From: Rhizophagus clarus | Lineage: Eukaryota > Glomeromycota > Glomeromycetes > Glomerales > Glomeraceae | Length of the DNA: 64,000 nucleotides | Reading direction: 5' to 3' | Assembly: GCA_015698045.1 (NCBI GenBank) | Contig: BLAL01000006.1 | Coordinates: 1,178,001 to 1,242,000 of the forward strand | The notes under the pieces: generated by a model | Told to the model about the DNA's origin: nothing | The model's input: the letters and a program-made list of their open reading frames with translations, nothing else | Database searches by the model: none | In this document: one piece after another, positions 46,851-59,607 of the stretch | How the letters are laid out: each line of letters opens with the position of its first letter | Position numbering within the stretch: position 1 is the first letter of the stretch | Position numbers and translations under genes: made by a program

Positions 46851-48456
46851 ATCGTAAATTGTGGAAAAAAAGAACTGAAAAATTATGAAATTAAAAAGCA
46901 ATTTAATGAGACACAAGAATGTAAAAAAGGAAATTCTTTGTCATTTAAAAATAGCCGATTAATTAAGCTATATATTCATCTCAATTGCTTAATCCTTACA
47001 CAAAAAACCTTTCAGAATATTATAATAAGATTAATAATAATACCATAGCGTAATAATTACTGATTTATGAAGCAAGTTGCATTTTTTATATTATGTTGCT
47101 TTTTATTTGTCTCATCTTTCATTCCTATTTTACATTTTAGTTTAAGCATCTAAATTATTATTCAATGGAAATTGGCTAACTCAGTATAAAGTAAAGAATA
47201 TACTGAATTTCTGATAAATGATAGGATGATTTGGAAAATTGGTCCAATTAATATTTAAGCTTAGGTGATGTATTCATTATATAATTGATAAGTTATTACT
47301 TTATTGTCATTAGTATATAAATCTTCAAATATATTTTGAAAGCATATTAATCAAAAAATTTTCAAGTTTAACTGGTTAAATTTTTTTATCTTAGTAGTAT
47401 CTATTTATTTACTTTGAAATTCGGGTATTCTTTAACCAAATGAACTACTCTCTAGGGTAGTTATTGTAAAAAAAAAGTTTTATGACACTTTCAAGTATAT
47501 ATAGATTTTGTTTAATTTCTTTTTTTATTAAGTTATAGATCGGGATCAAGTTTATTAATTTTATATCAATTTCTTGGTTAATGGAAATATAATACACTGT
47601 ACTTGATATATTTAAAGTAATTTATTTCCAAAAATAAAAATAATTCAGTTATTTTAAATTCATAAAATAAAGTATAATTTGCTAAGCATATTTTGTAATA
47701 AATTTTTTATATTATTTAGGTAAGAATACAAAAATAATTCTCGTGATATGATGCAATAAATCCTGAGAACAGTAATGAATAAATAAAAAACTGATTAAGA
47801 GTGTTGAATTGTCGCATATTTACTGAGTATATTTGTAAATTATTATGTTTTACTCTTATTATTATTATTAGCTTGTTTATATAAGTACAATATATACATT
47901 CATAATAAGTTATATTCATAAATCCATAGTTGGAAAAAAATAAAATAACTTCATTTAATATTTCTCAAAAGTCATATTTTATACAATGCATCCATTTTTC
48001 ATCAAATATTTATCTTGATACTAGTACTGCTGTAAAGATTCATATTTTTATTACAAATGTTCCAATTTATATTAAATCTGGAAATATGCAGTACGGTAAT
48101 TTTCCATGTTTATAAATCATACAGCAGTCAGACCAGAGATTTTTTAATTTAATATTTTTAGGCGCATTCTGATAACTGATAATACTTTCTCATTATAAAT
48201 GTTATTTTATTAGAATTATCAAAATATTATACAAAACTTTTAATTATAAAAAATTAGACCGGTAGTCTGTTGAACAGAATGAATTGATGAATAAATGATA
48301 AAGAAAAATAGGATAATATTTTTAATTTAATACCAAGCCAAATAACATCAATTGGTTAAAAATTGCAAAATACAGTATCTCTGTTTCCTAAAATACTAAT
48401 TTAATACTATCTAATGAAAATTGACAATTTTATTTCAAACAATAAATAGAGTTTCC
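46851..48456. other. Intergenic AT-rich DNA
   Basis: The first 200 bp may include the decayed tail of the preceding kinase remnant (KKQFNETQECKKG reading at 46887-46930, also seen as AKQFNETQEYRKV near 12930). No further gene is supported up to the next kinase. Confidence 0.45.
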
Positions 48457-50244
48457 TCAGAGTGCTTCTGCTATTTCGATCACATCTAATTTTCATAAAA
48501 ATTTAGACAACAAATTATAAAATTTATATTAAATATCAAATAATTTTTAATAAATACCTTGATCTCGCTTTTGAACTTCTGCATTAAACAGATGTTCAAT
48601 TAATTCTGGATTTGATACTATAAATTTGGTTATTAAAAAAATTATTATATAAACTTATTAAATACAGATAGATATTTACATACCTTCAAAGTTTTCAACT
48701 TGAACTCTTATGGAGTTTCTTGGCTCCGGTAGATTAGTAAACCTCATATGACGACTAATGTAAATTTCCTCAGGAGGCATTATTATCTCACCTTGTGGAA
48801 AAAATTCATCGGCCTCAATAAATTCTTTATGCATTTCAAAAGAATATAGATTTGGATCTCCTTTTTTACAGTATATCCATTCTAATATTAAATTACTTAA
48901 TTCGTTAGCTTTAGGTCTATTTTCTGGAATTGCATCAAGACATTGATTCACTAAATCGATATAACACTGTGGTGTTCCTTTTGCTACTCTTGGTCTTAAA
49001 CCGTTACATATTCTTAAAGCAAGATTTTCATCATGTGGTACATTGTTATAAGGTTGTCTTCCTGTTGTTATTTCTATCATAATGATTCCAAAACTATAAA
49101 TATCACTTTCAAACGTGTACGGCATTCCATTTAAAACTTCAGGTGCTATGTATGGAAGTATTCCGCAAACATATGAAGCATTAGAAAATCTTGAACTACT
49201 TATTAATTGTGCGTTTCCTAAATCCGTAATTTTTGTTTGAAATTTATTTGTATTTTTAGCATCAACCCTGAATTGAAGTATATTTCCACAATGCAAATCT
49301 TTATGAATATAATTTGTTTTATGGATTGTATCAAGGTTCATTGCAATTTCACTTAAAATATGCAACTTTTCTTTCCATTTTAAATTAGAAAAATTTTTCT
49401 TGAGAAAAAACCTTAAATCTCCTTCATTTGCATGTTCCATAACCATAATATATCCTTCCTTTTGCGGATCCTTTGTTATACCATAAAATTTTGTTAAAAA
49501 TATATTATTACTGCATTCATTAAGAATTTTAATCTAATAAAGAAGAAATAACAATTATGAAAAAATTTGTAAATGAAATAACTTCAGTCAATAATTTTTA
49601 AAAAATTTTACCTCATTAATAAAAGCTTGTACATCTGAAGTTTTAAGCTTTTTAAGTACAACTGTAAAATGAACAGGAAGTTTTTTTGACTTGCTCAACC
49701 TATTTGGCTTTCCATCTAACCATATTGCAGAAAAAATATCGGCAAATCCTCCTCTACCGATTTGTTTAATATCTTGAAATCTATCATAAGGTATCCATTC
49801 TATATTATAAAAATTATCTTCAAAAGTTGAAGTTTTAAGTTGCGCTTCATGAATGAACTTATCTATTTCAGGATTTCCGCTTGTTTTTCCTTCCTTTAAA
49901 AATCGACCAGGATCACATTTATCACACCATGCAAATCCAGTGTTTGGTTTTTTACAATAAGAACATACACCACGCGTTTTAATCTGCTTTCTCAAACTTT
50001 TTGAAAAAATAACTTTAAATTTATACTGAGTTTTGAGATTAAGAAATTCATTCATTTCAATCTTTAATTTTTCTAAAATTTTTTCGGAGCCATTAGAATT
50101 ACAATTTTCACACCATTTTGGCAATCTGTTTGGTATTTTACAATTAGGACATAACCCATACCTATTAATCTTATATCTTAGCTTTTTTGAAAAGATAGCT
50201 TTAAACTTATATTTTGTTTTAAGATTATTACTAAAGAGAAACAT
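48457..50244 (-). CDS. TKL protein kinase with duplicated zinc ribbon, four exons
   Basis: The minus-strand exons are 50244-49612, 49533-48684, 48617-48558 and 48485-48457, giving 523 residues with an exact frame. Two zinc ribbons, Cys32/35/45/48 and Cys94/97/107/110, belong to a tandem duplication of about 62 residues (LKTKYKFKAIFSKKLRYKI against LKTQYKFKVIFSKSLRKQI). The kinase domain has IGRGGFADIFSAIW (162-175), Lys in TVVLKKL, HKDLHCGN (HKD for HRD), TDLG, PYIAPEVL, SDIYSFGIIMIEITTGRQPY and CLDAIPENRP in place of the CW motif. The catalytic residues are present. I chose the ATG at 50244 because the added 27 residues of a start at 50325 look like noise. If the 48557 donor is not used, the protein ends 5 codons on, at 48547. 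Confidence 0.85.
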
Positions 50245-52089
50245 GATAATTTTAAAAGAAAAATTTTTTGACGGAAAAAGAGGATAATCATTTAATTGGT
50301 ACAGGTATGACGAATGCAAAAACAAAATTAGTGCTACATTTATTGATTTCTACTTATGGCAATGGCATGTGAAAATTTTCCGAGGCGTGTAACATACATA
50401 GTTTTAGACATATTAAGCCGGAATTACGATATAACTTATATGGAAATATGTGTAAATTAATACAATTCATCAGTAAATTCAAAAATAATGCTGAAATCTT
50501 ACCAGAACAAAATTATACTGTATGCATAATATGTCTGAAATAACCATTAATCGACTAATAGTAAAAGACATTAGGAATTAATTATGAAAATTGAGATTAA
50601 GCGATTCAACAGGAATATAAAACAAATTAAACTAAGCAACAGAATCCAATTTGCTTGTGACCACGGTTTCTTAATTAGTCCAATCAATCGATCGTAATTG
50701 TCTATTGATAGCTAAAAATTCAAATAACTAAAATAATCCAATATAATCCAAAAATTATCCTAATTGATTATAATACATAATTTTTATTTTATCATTTCAT
50801 TCAATAAAGGAAGGCCGACTGATTTTAAGATTATGCAATAACATAAGTTCATTTTGTTCAGTGATACATAATGATACTTATGAAACGTTATCAGTTATCA
50901 TTTTTTCGCTTTCAATAAATAATAAATAAAAAGAAAGACAATCAATGATTTAAATTTTTTTTGGAAAAATACATTCATTTCTTTTGATTTTGCGTGCATT
51001 ACCCTTTATTTCTATAAAAATTAAAAGTATAAAACAAATAATTCATGCGATAACGAATAAAAATAATAAAAAAAAAAGAAAGAAAATCTAGACAAATCTA
51101 AAAAATTGATTGTTAGCATACAGTATGTTTTACTTGTGATAAGAGAAAAAAAATTATAAGCTTATTTTCAAATTTAATAAACATAAATAAATCAACATAA
51201 TGGAAAAACATAAGCACGAATCACACGGACTAAATAAACAATGAAAAATATGCGTCTAAATCAAATTTATAAAACTTAAAGGATAGAATGGAATAACAAG
51301 AATTACTTTCTAAACAAAAACATATTAATTATGATACATGTGGAAGCAATGATTATTTCAGGATAATTGGAATATTACCAATTGAATAAATAACCCATTC
51401 TATCAATTCTGATTCAAATAAGACGTCGTACAGACATCATCTAATTATTGATCACGTTTAATATTACCGTTGCCTTTTCTTTCATCATTTGCATCTTGTT
51501 AAATGGTGTCCATTAATTTATCATATATTGAATTGGGGTCTAATAACTCATATTCTTTCATACTTCGATTGTTTTATTATGACTCTAACCATTCTTTCGT
51601 TATCATCGCATTTTATAATTTAATTTCTCATTTTAAAAATATCAAACCACTTAAAAGCATTGATATTTTTTATTTATGGTACATCATAGATTTCCGTATT
51701 ATATATTCAACGAATATCTTATTTTCCTTAAGCATTCAAAAATGGTCCTTTTTGTATTTAAATTTTCTAGGAGCACTCAAAAGTTGGTCAAAAAAAAAAG
51801 CGATATATGATAATATACAATGATTAAGGATAATAACCAAAAAAAAAAATTATTTATCTATGCTTTAATCTTTTTGTTTTTAAAATATACAATTATAAGT
51901 TTTATAAATATTAATAAATTTATAATAATTTGAATTTATATTATAATAAGAAAAATTGTTCTTTTTGATGGCTTGTATCATTATAACCTTGTTAGTTAAT
52001 AATATATTTATAAGAAGCAATTCATTAAAACATTAATTAAAATATTTATGATTATGTAAGATATGTCAAATTATCTCAGGTCTCAGGAC
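50245..52089. other. Intergenic AT-rich DNA
   Basis: About 1.8 kb without a supported gene. The open frame at 51503-51823 (plus) has a hydrophobic composition typical of AT-rich non-coding DNA and no splice context. Confidence 0.45.
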
Positions 52090-53380
52090 AACTTGTATTA
52101 TTCAGAAATAGGCTTGGCAAGGATAAAAAAAAAATAATAGACTAATTCAAAAATCATTCGGATAAAAGCAATGACATAATTCTGATTGATGGGTGAGCTA
52201 CATGTCATCAAAATTATTATTCCTAACTAAATTTAAAAATTTGGATCATTAACTCAAGTCCTATTCAGTTGCATATACAGTAACACTAAAGTAATTATAT
52301 ATATACGTCACTTTGAATATTATAATTTTATATTCATTTTCAAATTTTTTTTTAAATAGTTTAATATTTATTATCAGGGTAAAAAAATTCTTTTAATAAA
52401 ATATAATTTGCTTATACTAATTAATATTATATTCACATATATTATTTTACTGGATTATCGAAATTTATAATGTTAAGTATTATGTTAAGAATGAAACAAA
52501 CCCGTGTTTAATAAATTATAGCTAGGGACGAGAATCATGAGCAACGCGATAATTCTAGTATTTGCGATTTTATTTGATGAAATCACGCGAGTTTTCAGAG
52601 AAACATCCGGTGACACAAACTTTCATAGTGCATAAACATAATGTAGGTATTTCCGAACAATCGACATAAATAAAAGTGGTGACGTGACTTGAAATAATGA
52701 ATTGTCTTAATTATTCAGATAATTTTTGATTTTGAAACCCAAACTTAAAATTTGCTTACGAAAGCGAAGATCCAAAAATTGACTGCTCTCATCCAATAAT
52801 AATATACCGACAACCAATATTTTTATAATATATTAATACGCAGGTAGATTAATTACTACTAAAAATTCAATTAATTTCTTTTTAATATTAAGATTCACTA
52901 AAACTCTATTTTGTAATAAGGACATACTATAAATTGTTCTGGTCGCATCAAGATTTTTATCAATGTATATTTATAGGTTGAAGAGGTGTATAAATTTTGT
53001 GAATAAATAAAATTAATGAAAAATATTAATTGAATTTTTATCTCTACTAGCTTTCATAAAACTGCATCTTCTTTGATAGGAATTTAGCAACTCTTTTTTA
53101 ACGTTCGCTAAAATATTTAAAAAAATTGAAAAATAACCATTTTTCATTGACAAAATTCCATGTCCGACCGAAATCTATGATTCGAAAAAGCCGCTTAAAG
53201 GGAAATACGAGAGTGACGAGGAGGGAGAGTGGGAAAAATGGGAAAAGGGATGAGAAAGAGAAAAAAGAGCGGAAGTTCGCTAGAAGGTTTAGAAAAGTCA
53301 TATTGTCGATCATTCAACTGCTGCGGTTATTAATACATGTCGGCGGATTTGGTTCATCACAATTATAGACGTTTTTACTT
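52090..53380. repeat. Dispersed duplicated segment, copy A
   Basis: It is collinear with 57980-58700. Shared words include CATAAACATAATGTA, TAATGAATTGTCTTAATTAT, TTAAAATTTGCTTACGAA and TTAATACGCAGG. The final 250 bp (53130-53380) is more GC-rich, and its CCATGATTCGAAAA-like start also aligns with 58680. A purine-rich run at 53210-53290 makes spurious open frames on both strands. Confidence 0.7.
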
Positions 53381-54709
53381 AGTAAAATATTTTATGTAAC
53401 ATCAAATTGATCAGCATATATGGGATTTCATATCAGGTGAATTGCAGATCAATTAAAAAAATTTTTTTTTGATTTCACTTCGTGTTAAAACAAAAAAAAA
53501 CTTAATATAAAAACCCGTTTTAACCCATCTAACATAGTTAACAACCCATCTAACTTATGGTAGGTCATTTTATAAGTTGTATGAATAGTTATAGTAAATA
53601 GTTTTTTTTATTTTTTAGCTGTTTTTTCTATTTCTATTTCTTTCTTTTTTATCATTTTTTCTTAAAAAAATATTGTTCTAACTTCTTTTTTTTCTTTTGT
53701 AGTTTACTATGTAAAAAGATATTTTTAGTGATAAACATTCAAAGAAACCAAAATTTGCTTCTTCAACCCTTTTTATCTTTATTATACCATAGTGGAGGAT
53801 TTTTTTGAACGATTTTTAATTAGGGTGGCTTAGCAATAACACGTGATATTGTAGATGAACCAAACCCGCCCATATGATTAATGTATTCAAGCCTTCAGCT
53901 ATAACTAATAGGACAGAACTTAAACAACATAAAAAAAACAAAAACTTGCTATTAATATCAAAGTTCCTATGGTCTATGGAAAAAAGAAATCCCGAAATCT
54001 TTACATTTCATTTTCTGGATGTTTAGGACCTTTCACATTCCGGCACAATAATTTTTTTGTAAAAATACGGAATTAGTGCTATGGTTTAAATAGGTGCAAA
54101 GTTTAAAATGTGTGTTAATGTTCGTAATAGTTGTAATTGTTTAATTAATGTCATTAGGTACTGCATATTTTCAGATTTTGACATATCCAACATCGTAATC
54201 TGTAAATTGCAGATTACATAACTTCTATACATATAATATAATTATTGATCCATCTTTTTTTTAATTTTCATTAATTGAAGAGGAATCCTCAACAATATCT
54301 TTGGTTGTTTACAGATTTTAATAAACATTCATCTTGGGCATTTACCCGAATTTTAAGTATATGTTCTTTGTGTATGCGCTTTAATAATAATTTAAGATCG
54401 AAAACCTTGGGATAATTGAACAATTAAAATTGTTAAGTATCGATTAGTAGAAATTGTATCAAGAAATTAGAACTTAGAAAGAAAACATTCTTTTATTTAA
54501 TTTAATTAATTTATTTCTAAAGCATTTATCTTAATTTGTCAATAATGAGATTAGTGATGAATGAAGATAACAAAAGAATAATGAAAACAAATTAAATTAA
54601 CGATAAATGATAACAAAAGAACAGTAAAAATAATAAACTAACGATAAATAAATAAACAAATAAATAACTGATAATAAATCAATATGAAAATAAAAGGCAA
54701 GATGAATCA
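53381..54709. other. Intergenic AT-rich DNA
   Basis: No gene supported. Repeated AACGATAAATGATAACAAAAG-like words occur just before the secreted-protein gene's 3' end (54545-54680). Confidence 0.4.
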
Positions 54710-55167
54710 TTACACAACACAGCTTTTAGTTACACTATCCAGCTCGCTTACTCTGATTGATCCGATATTGTCTCTAAAAGTATCACCTTCAGGAAAATTA
54801 ATTTCTTCACAAACACATACAGATTCACCAGTACATCCTATTTTAGTGAATAATTTTACACAATCATCATTTTGGGTTAAAACCGAAGCGACATTGTGTC
54901 CGACGTCTTCAGGTATTTCGGTGCACTCTTCAGTAATTACCGTGAAAGTGTGTGATGGTCCGGTAAAATCTTCAAGTTCAAAAAGCGTTACGTTGACAAA
55001 AAGTGGTAAATCAGGATTTTGGGGATAGGCTTCAATGTTATCTAATAAAAAACACGTCTACAAAAACAACATGGTGACATTAATTCTCGTTATGAATATA
55101 AAATCAAATACAGACTAAGATTTATTACCATAAAAATAGTAACAGCAAGGAATTTAAAAAGATTCAT
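54710..55167 (-). CDS. Secreted small protein, beta/gamma-crystallin-like, two exons
   Basis: The minus-strand exons are 55167-55129 and 55057-54710 with a 71-bp intron, giving 128 residues in exact frame. The first exon and start of the second encode a signal peptide (MNLFKFLAVTIFM, then TCFLLDNIEA, likely cleaved before YPQN, about residue 24). The mature part has the alternation of a crystallin-like Greek-key domain: VTLFELEDFTGPSHTF, ECTEIPED, NVASVLTQNDDCVKLFTK, CTGESVCVCEE and FRDNIGSIRVSEL. The aromatic plus DFxG and the closing NIGSI and NVASV strands are typical, and six or seven cysteines suggest disulfides. The role is unknown; secretion points to the cell wall or host interface. 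The opposite strand has an open frame over the same bases, which I reject. The crystallin resemblance is from memory of the fold, not a search. Confidence 0.8.
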
Positions 55168-55267
55168 CGTTAAATTTGAAATAATGATTGATAATAAATC
55201 GAGAATAGTAGTAATAATAAATATATCTTATTTATGGAAAATTACATGTTATTTTTCATTTTCATCA

Positions 55268-55282
55268 GCTTTATATATATTT
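55268..55282 (-). promoter_or_regulatory. TATA box of the secreted-protein gene
   Basis: On the minus strand AAATATATATAAAGC lies about 100-115 bp upstream of the ATG at 55167. It is the only TATA-like word in a reasonable position. Confidence 0.45.
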
Positions 55283-56408
55283 AAGATAACGTGCACCATC
55301 GTTCGTGTGAAGGAGTTGTGATTTCCTTATATGTCAAATATTTTATGTAATAATTGATTTAATTTTCGTTTTTTTTAAAAATAATTTTTAATATTCGTGC
55401 ATGCATGTAAAAGTAATAACATTATTTCTTTATTTGGAAATATCAAATAGTTTATGTCGTATTCTAAAATAAAGATTTTAATGTTCGCGCATGCATTTAT
55501 TATTTCTTTTATTTGGAGATATCTAATAGTTTTATGCAGTAATTTTCGTTTTTTAGAAACAATATTTATGCATGTAAAAGTCATAGCATTAGTAATTGAT
55601 TTTTTCTTTTTTTGGAAATAATATTTAATATTCGTGCATGCATGCAGTGTTGTACATCTTTGTTTCTGCAGCTTTTTTTTGGTTGTCCCAAATATGACCG
55701 CACTCCGTCGTACCCCTCTGTAACTTAAAAAACCAACAAAAATTATATGAATTGATGCGCAATTAGATACTAAACATTTTTACAGAGTACCGATCATAGT
55801 AAAATTTTGATGGATTATCATTTCTTCATTGTATCACATGCCCCTGACATTGTCCTACATACATGATTTCATTGACGTCGATGGCTTAGACAATAATTTA
55901 TTTATTTGGATAAAAAGTATTAACTTTGTGTCTTACATTTTTTAACTGGGTGCTGTGATAATAAACTTTAATTAACGAATTAAATTATAAGTTAATTATT
56001 GTCCAAATTCGAAATTGTCATACGTGTGATTGATAAATTATCAATAAATTTTATTGTAACGCAATTCGTAACACAAAGTCCCGTTACGAAATATTTTATT
56101 ATATTACGTTTCAAATCTAAAATACGACATATAGAACAGCAATATAATTTTATTAGAGCAATAGTAAAGAACTAACTGCAAACATAGTATAATATAAAGA
56201 TATGTACAGTATATCTCTACCGATTATTTTAATATTCTTGATAATGATCAAGTAAACACTATCTATTTGTCGCTATCTAACCTACGCTACCTACAATAAC
56301 GATGTTATTTGCGTTTTAGTTTGTTATAATTAATAAAACTATGAATTTTATACGTTATTACTACTACTTTCTTACGCTCTTCTAACCTTATTAATTTCTA
56401 ATTCTCCA
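55283..56408. other. Intergenic AT-rich DNA with ATTCGTGCATGCATG words
   Basis: From 55370 to 55650 the words TTTAATATTCGTGCATGCATG, TTTCTTTATTTGGAAATATC and AATAGTTTATG recur three times about 90-120 bp apart, a degenerate tandem repeat. No gene is supported in the rest. Confidence 0.5.
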
Positions 56409-56957
56409 CTATATACTACTAAAATCCATCTCTGTTCTAGGCGAGGGAAGAACTATGTTTGGTATCTTTTTGATAATTCTGTCGGCCTCCGATATACGCT
56501 TCTTCCCAGATTGTTCGTTATATCTCTTTAAGATTTTCCGTGAATTTTTTCTGTTACTTATTGATGGTTCATGGGCAGATGTCGAGGATTGTTTTCCTCA
56601 ATGCAAAGCTTTCATCATCATTTCTTCATTCTTGAAAAACGCGATGAATTTTTGGCTTTTGTTGAAGACGATAGGTTTCACAAAACTTGCTTCATATTCT
56701 TTAACTGTACATTTAATTATCTTATCTATTTGCTCTCTCCCACAATATGGTCTCAATCTTTTACCATTTTTCAGGCGTTATGCTCTTTGATACTTCAACC
56801 ATCTTAAGTTGTGAGCTTTATCATTCACTTTGACCGATATGTTGAACGTCTCTTTACGAAGTAACGAAAGTTCGTCTATGTCTTTTGTCAGTCTTATATT
56901 TGTCTTTACCGAAAAATATTTGTGAAGACGACGTGCCATTAATCGCTTAGGAACCAT
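56409..56957 (-). pseudogene. Basic protein of unknown family with two in-frame stops
   Basis: The minus-strand frame from ATG 56957 to TAG 56409 (183 codons) has protein-like composition throughout: MVPKRLMARRLHKYFSVK, IDELSLLRKETFNISVKVND, IIKCTVKEYEASFVKPIVF, SQKFIAFFKNEEMMMKALH and RISEADRIIKKIPNIVLPSP. Only two stops break it: TAA after KYQRA (about 56780) and TGA after MMMKALH (about 56605). The protein is Lys/Arg-rich with no recognised domain. It may be a recent pseudogene, or the stops may sit in unrecognised introns. Open frames on the opposite strand are shadows. Confidence 0.55.
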
Positions 56958-57038
56958 AATAATTTACTATTCGACTATTTTATTGGAATGTCATCTCTTT
57001 TGGATTTCTATATACACTACTGTCGATCAATTCATTGA

Positions 57039-57443
57039 TCAACCAAATAATCTATTGTCCGATTCTTTTCTTATCAGATTTTTTTTTTCTTTTTCTTGCT
57101 GATCACTTGTGAAGTTATACCCTTTCTGGTAACCTCCATATCTTTTATCTTTTCTTGTCTCTTTATCTTTCTCTATTATAATTAGTGCTAAGTTGTTGTA
57201 TTCACTTACCTTTTCCAAACTTTGTAATTGTTCTTTCTTTTTCTACGCCACGGCTGCTTCATTGAAATTTTCAACAAGAGTTTTATCATTCGTTATTATG
57301 ATTAGCACGCTTTCTCTACAGGCATAAAATATGTATTTCATTTCATTTATCCCCAACCCAAATGTCTTATCCTTTAACGCTCTCCAACAAGTTCGAATAT
57401 TTGTGTTCGTCTTTGAAAGAACTATATATGGATGAACATTCAA
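57039..57443 (-). pseudogene. Second decayed unknown coding segment
   Basis: The minus strand reads TNIRTCWRALKDKTFGLGIN, NEMKYIFYACRESVLIIITN and DKTLVENFNEAAVA. After one TAG it continues KKKEQLQSLEKVSEYNNLAL, IIIEKDKETRKDKRYGGYQK and GYNFTSDQQEKEKKN to a TGA. It lies just upstream of the previous remnant on the same strand, so the two may be parts of one broken gene or element. The family is not recognised. Its 5' side is cut by a copy of the small-zinc-protein flank (57420 onward). Confidence 0.5.
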
Positions 57444-57870
57444 TCCATCCAATTAAAATCATATATAGAAAAAGAGGAATGAACAAAAACTACAAAAAAT
57501 AAATAAGGACTTTATGAAAAGTTTCGAAAATGGATCAACATTAACGGATTAACCAATCTATTAAATTTCAAATAATTTTTGACATTAAAATAATAATTCT
57601 TTATAAATAAAAATATTTATTTTGGAATTATCAATAATATTAACAATGCACTAATTTTTATACGTATAAGGATTAAATTCACAGAATTTCGTTTATCAAA
57701 AAATAATTTTAATTTTTATTCAAAATTTGTATTAATGAATTCATTCCTGTAGCACAGGATCGTCATGTTGTTGGTATCGGGGTCATATGAGTAGTAAATT
57801 AGATCATCTGCATGTTATGTCATAATGATTGGCATTATAGTTGTACAGATCATTTTTGATTGGTTTGACA
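57444..57870 (+). pseudogene. Broken third copy of the small Cys/His-rich gene and its promoter
   Basis: The flank words TATATAGAAAAAGAGGAATG (57464) and the core promoter TATAAGGATTAAATTCACAG with AATTTCGTTTATC (57665-57697) match the two intact cassettes. The coding remnant keeps CCWYRG and HWH-like positions (57766-57860), corresponding to the C-x-x-Y-H ... HW part of the intact proteins. The start codon and the first ten residues are lost. Confidence 0.7.
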
Positions 57871-57979
57871 TTTTATTACGTACATATTCAAGTGACATCA
57901 TAAATTGTAACATCGGATGAGTAGGGTTAATAATAATAGTTTAAAAATATTACTGATTACATACTGTAATTGCTCGGTA

Positions 57980-58700
57980 CGTGAGGTAAATTACATTTTT
58001 CATAATAAAAAATTATACTCTAATTCAAAATCATAAATCGTTCGGATAAAAGAAATGATATGCGCTATATAGTGCGTAAACATAATGTATATTATCTCGC
58101 TTTGTGCTGAACAATTGGCATAATTAATTATAAAAAGTGGCGAAATGATATAAAATAATGAATTATCTTAATTATTCAGTTAATTTTGAATTTCAAAAGC
58201 TAAACTTAAAATTTGCTTATGAATTCTAAGGCACATTAAGCTTAAACTTCTTGGAAATTTAACATAACCAATAAAATGGATATGCAGGATGCTCATAATG
58301 CAGGATGACTACTCTCATTACATTTTTTTAATTGATAGACAATACTTTTATAATGTATTAATACGCAGGAAAATTTATGCAGACAAATTAAATATTATGA
58401 AAATTTGTTCTGATCTCATTTAGGTCTTAATCGATGTATTATTTATAGGTTAAATGGGTGCAAGAGTTTTGAAATGATTGATACTTTTAATATTATAAAT
58501 TTTGTGAATAAATAAAATTTGTGAAATAAAATAAAAAAAAAATACTAATTGAATTTTGCCTTTATTAACTTTCATAAAATTGCAGTTTTTTTGACAAAAT
58601 TTAGCACCTCTTTTTTAATGTTCATTAAAATTTAGAAAATAACCGTTTTTCATTTGCCAAAATTTCATGCTTGAATGAAATCCATGATTCAGAAAAACCC
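57980..58700. repeat. Dispersed duplicated segment, copy B
   Basis: Partner of 52090-53380; the copies diverge by substitutions and indels. It is followed at about 58711 by a fragment carrying AATGTCCGGAAATTGTC, a word from the TCCGGACA element at 14.4-15.2 kb, which suggests a solo end of that family. Confidence 0.7.
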
Positions 58701-58816
58701 TATAAAAATGAATGTCCGGAAATTGTCATCGAAAATGTTAGAAATTATTGCAATATTCCGCTTTCAACTAATCTTTTAGTAGCTTAAAAAAATCAATAAA
58801 TTAATAATAATTTAGT

Positions 58817-59600
58817 TTCAAACGAATGAGACCTTTTGTACCATATTTGTCAAGTAAATCAATATGTAATAATTTATGAGACATTATGATTCCATAAAAG
58901 TGAATTTATCAAACTGATTACTGTATTACATTTTATCATTCACTCTCAAGAACAAATATGGAAAAAATGAAAGAAGCAAATTATGAAATTAATGGAGTTA
59001 ATAAAGCAATTCATTTATAACTTTATATGGATGATAGTGGAATTTTCAATTCACTTAAAAAATGAAATGATAAAATGTTAAGTCACTCAAGATTGATATA
59101 GAGAGAATGGAAAAAACAAGTATCCATTTATATATATTTATACTGCACTTGAAAAATTTTTCAAACTTGATCGACATTATACAGTACACTAACACGTTAA
59201 TATCCAAATCCATTTTAATTATATGGTCTTTAACCGACATTATCCCAAGTTCTCAAAGTATAAACTGAAGGATGTACCGTAATTATATGTCACGTGATCT
59301 ATATTTTGGCGTAAAATTTATATATAGAAAAAATGGAATGATCAAAAATTAAACTAATTAAAGATTCAATGTGCAAAAAAATGGAAATGGAAAAAATGGA
59401 ATAACAATTTAAGAATAAATGTGAAAAAAATTAGGAATTTAATGTAGTCAAAGTAATTAATTTATATAAAAAAAAGGGATTCAATCTATCAATCTATCAA
59501 TGCAACTATCAATAATTGATAATGAACTGACTTTTATATAAGGACTAAAATTTCACGGAATTTCGTCTACATAAAACAATTATTGCATAATTATAATCGC
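58817..59600 (+). repeat. Duplicated 5' flank of the small zinc-protein gene, copy B
   Basis: Matches 40885-41440. This copy is longer by an extra stretch (about 59060-59330), so either copy A lost or copy B gained sequence. Confidence 0.75.
59535..59572 (+). promoter_or_regulatory. Conserved core promoter, second cassette
   Basis: TATATAAGGACTAAAATTTC, then ACGGAATTTCGTCTAC, lies 35-73 bp upstream of the ATG at 59608. It matches the block before 41449. Confidence 0.65.
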
Positions 59601-59607
59601 TATCAAA

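Noticed and set aside
53126-53368. Lys/Arg/Glu-rich plus-strand open frame and its minus-strand shadow
   Set aside because: Purine-run artefact inside a duplicated non-coding segment; not conserved in the other copy.
54684-55028. Plus-strand open frame of 114 codons
   Set aside because: Low-complexity Ser/Thr-rich composition without features; the minus strand gives a spliced protein with a signal peptide over the same bases.
56455-56807. Plus-strand hydrophobic open frames
   Set aside because: They are shadows of the better protein-like minus-strand frame with only two stops.
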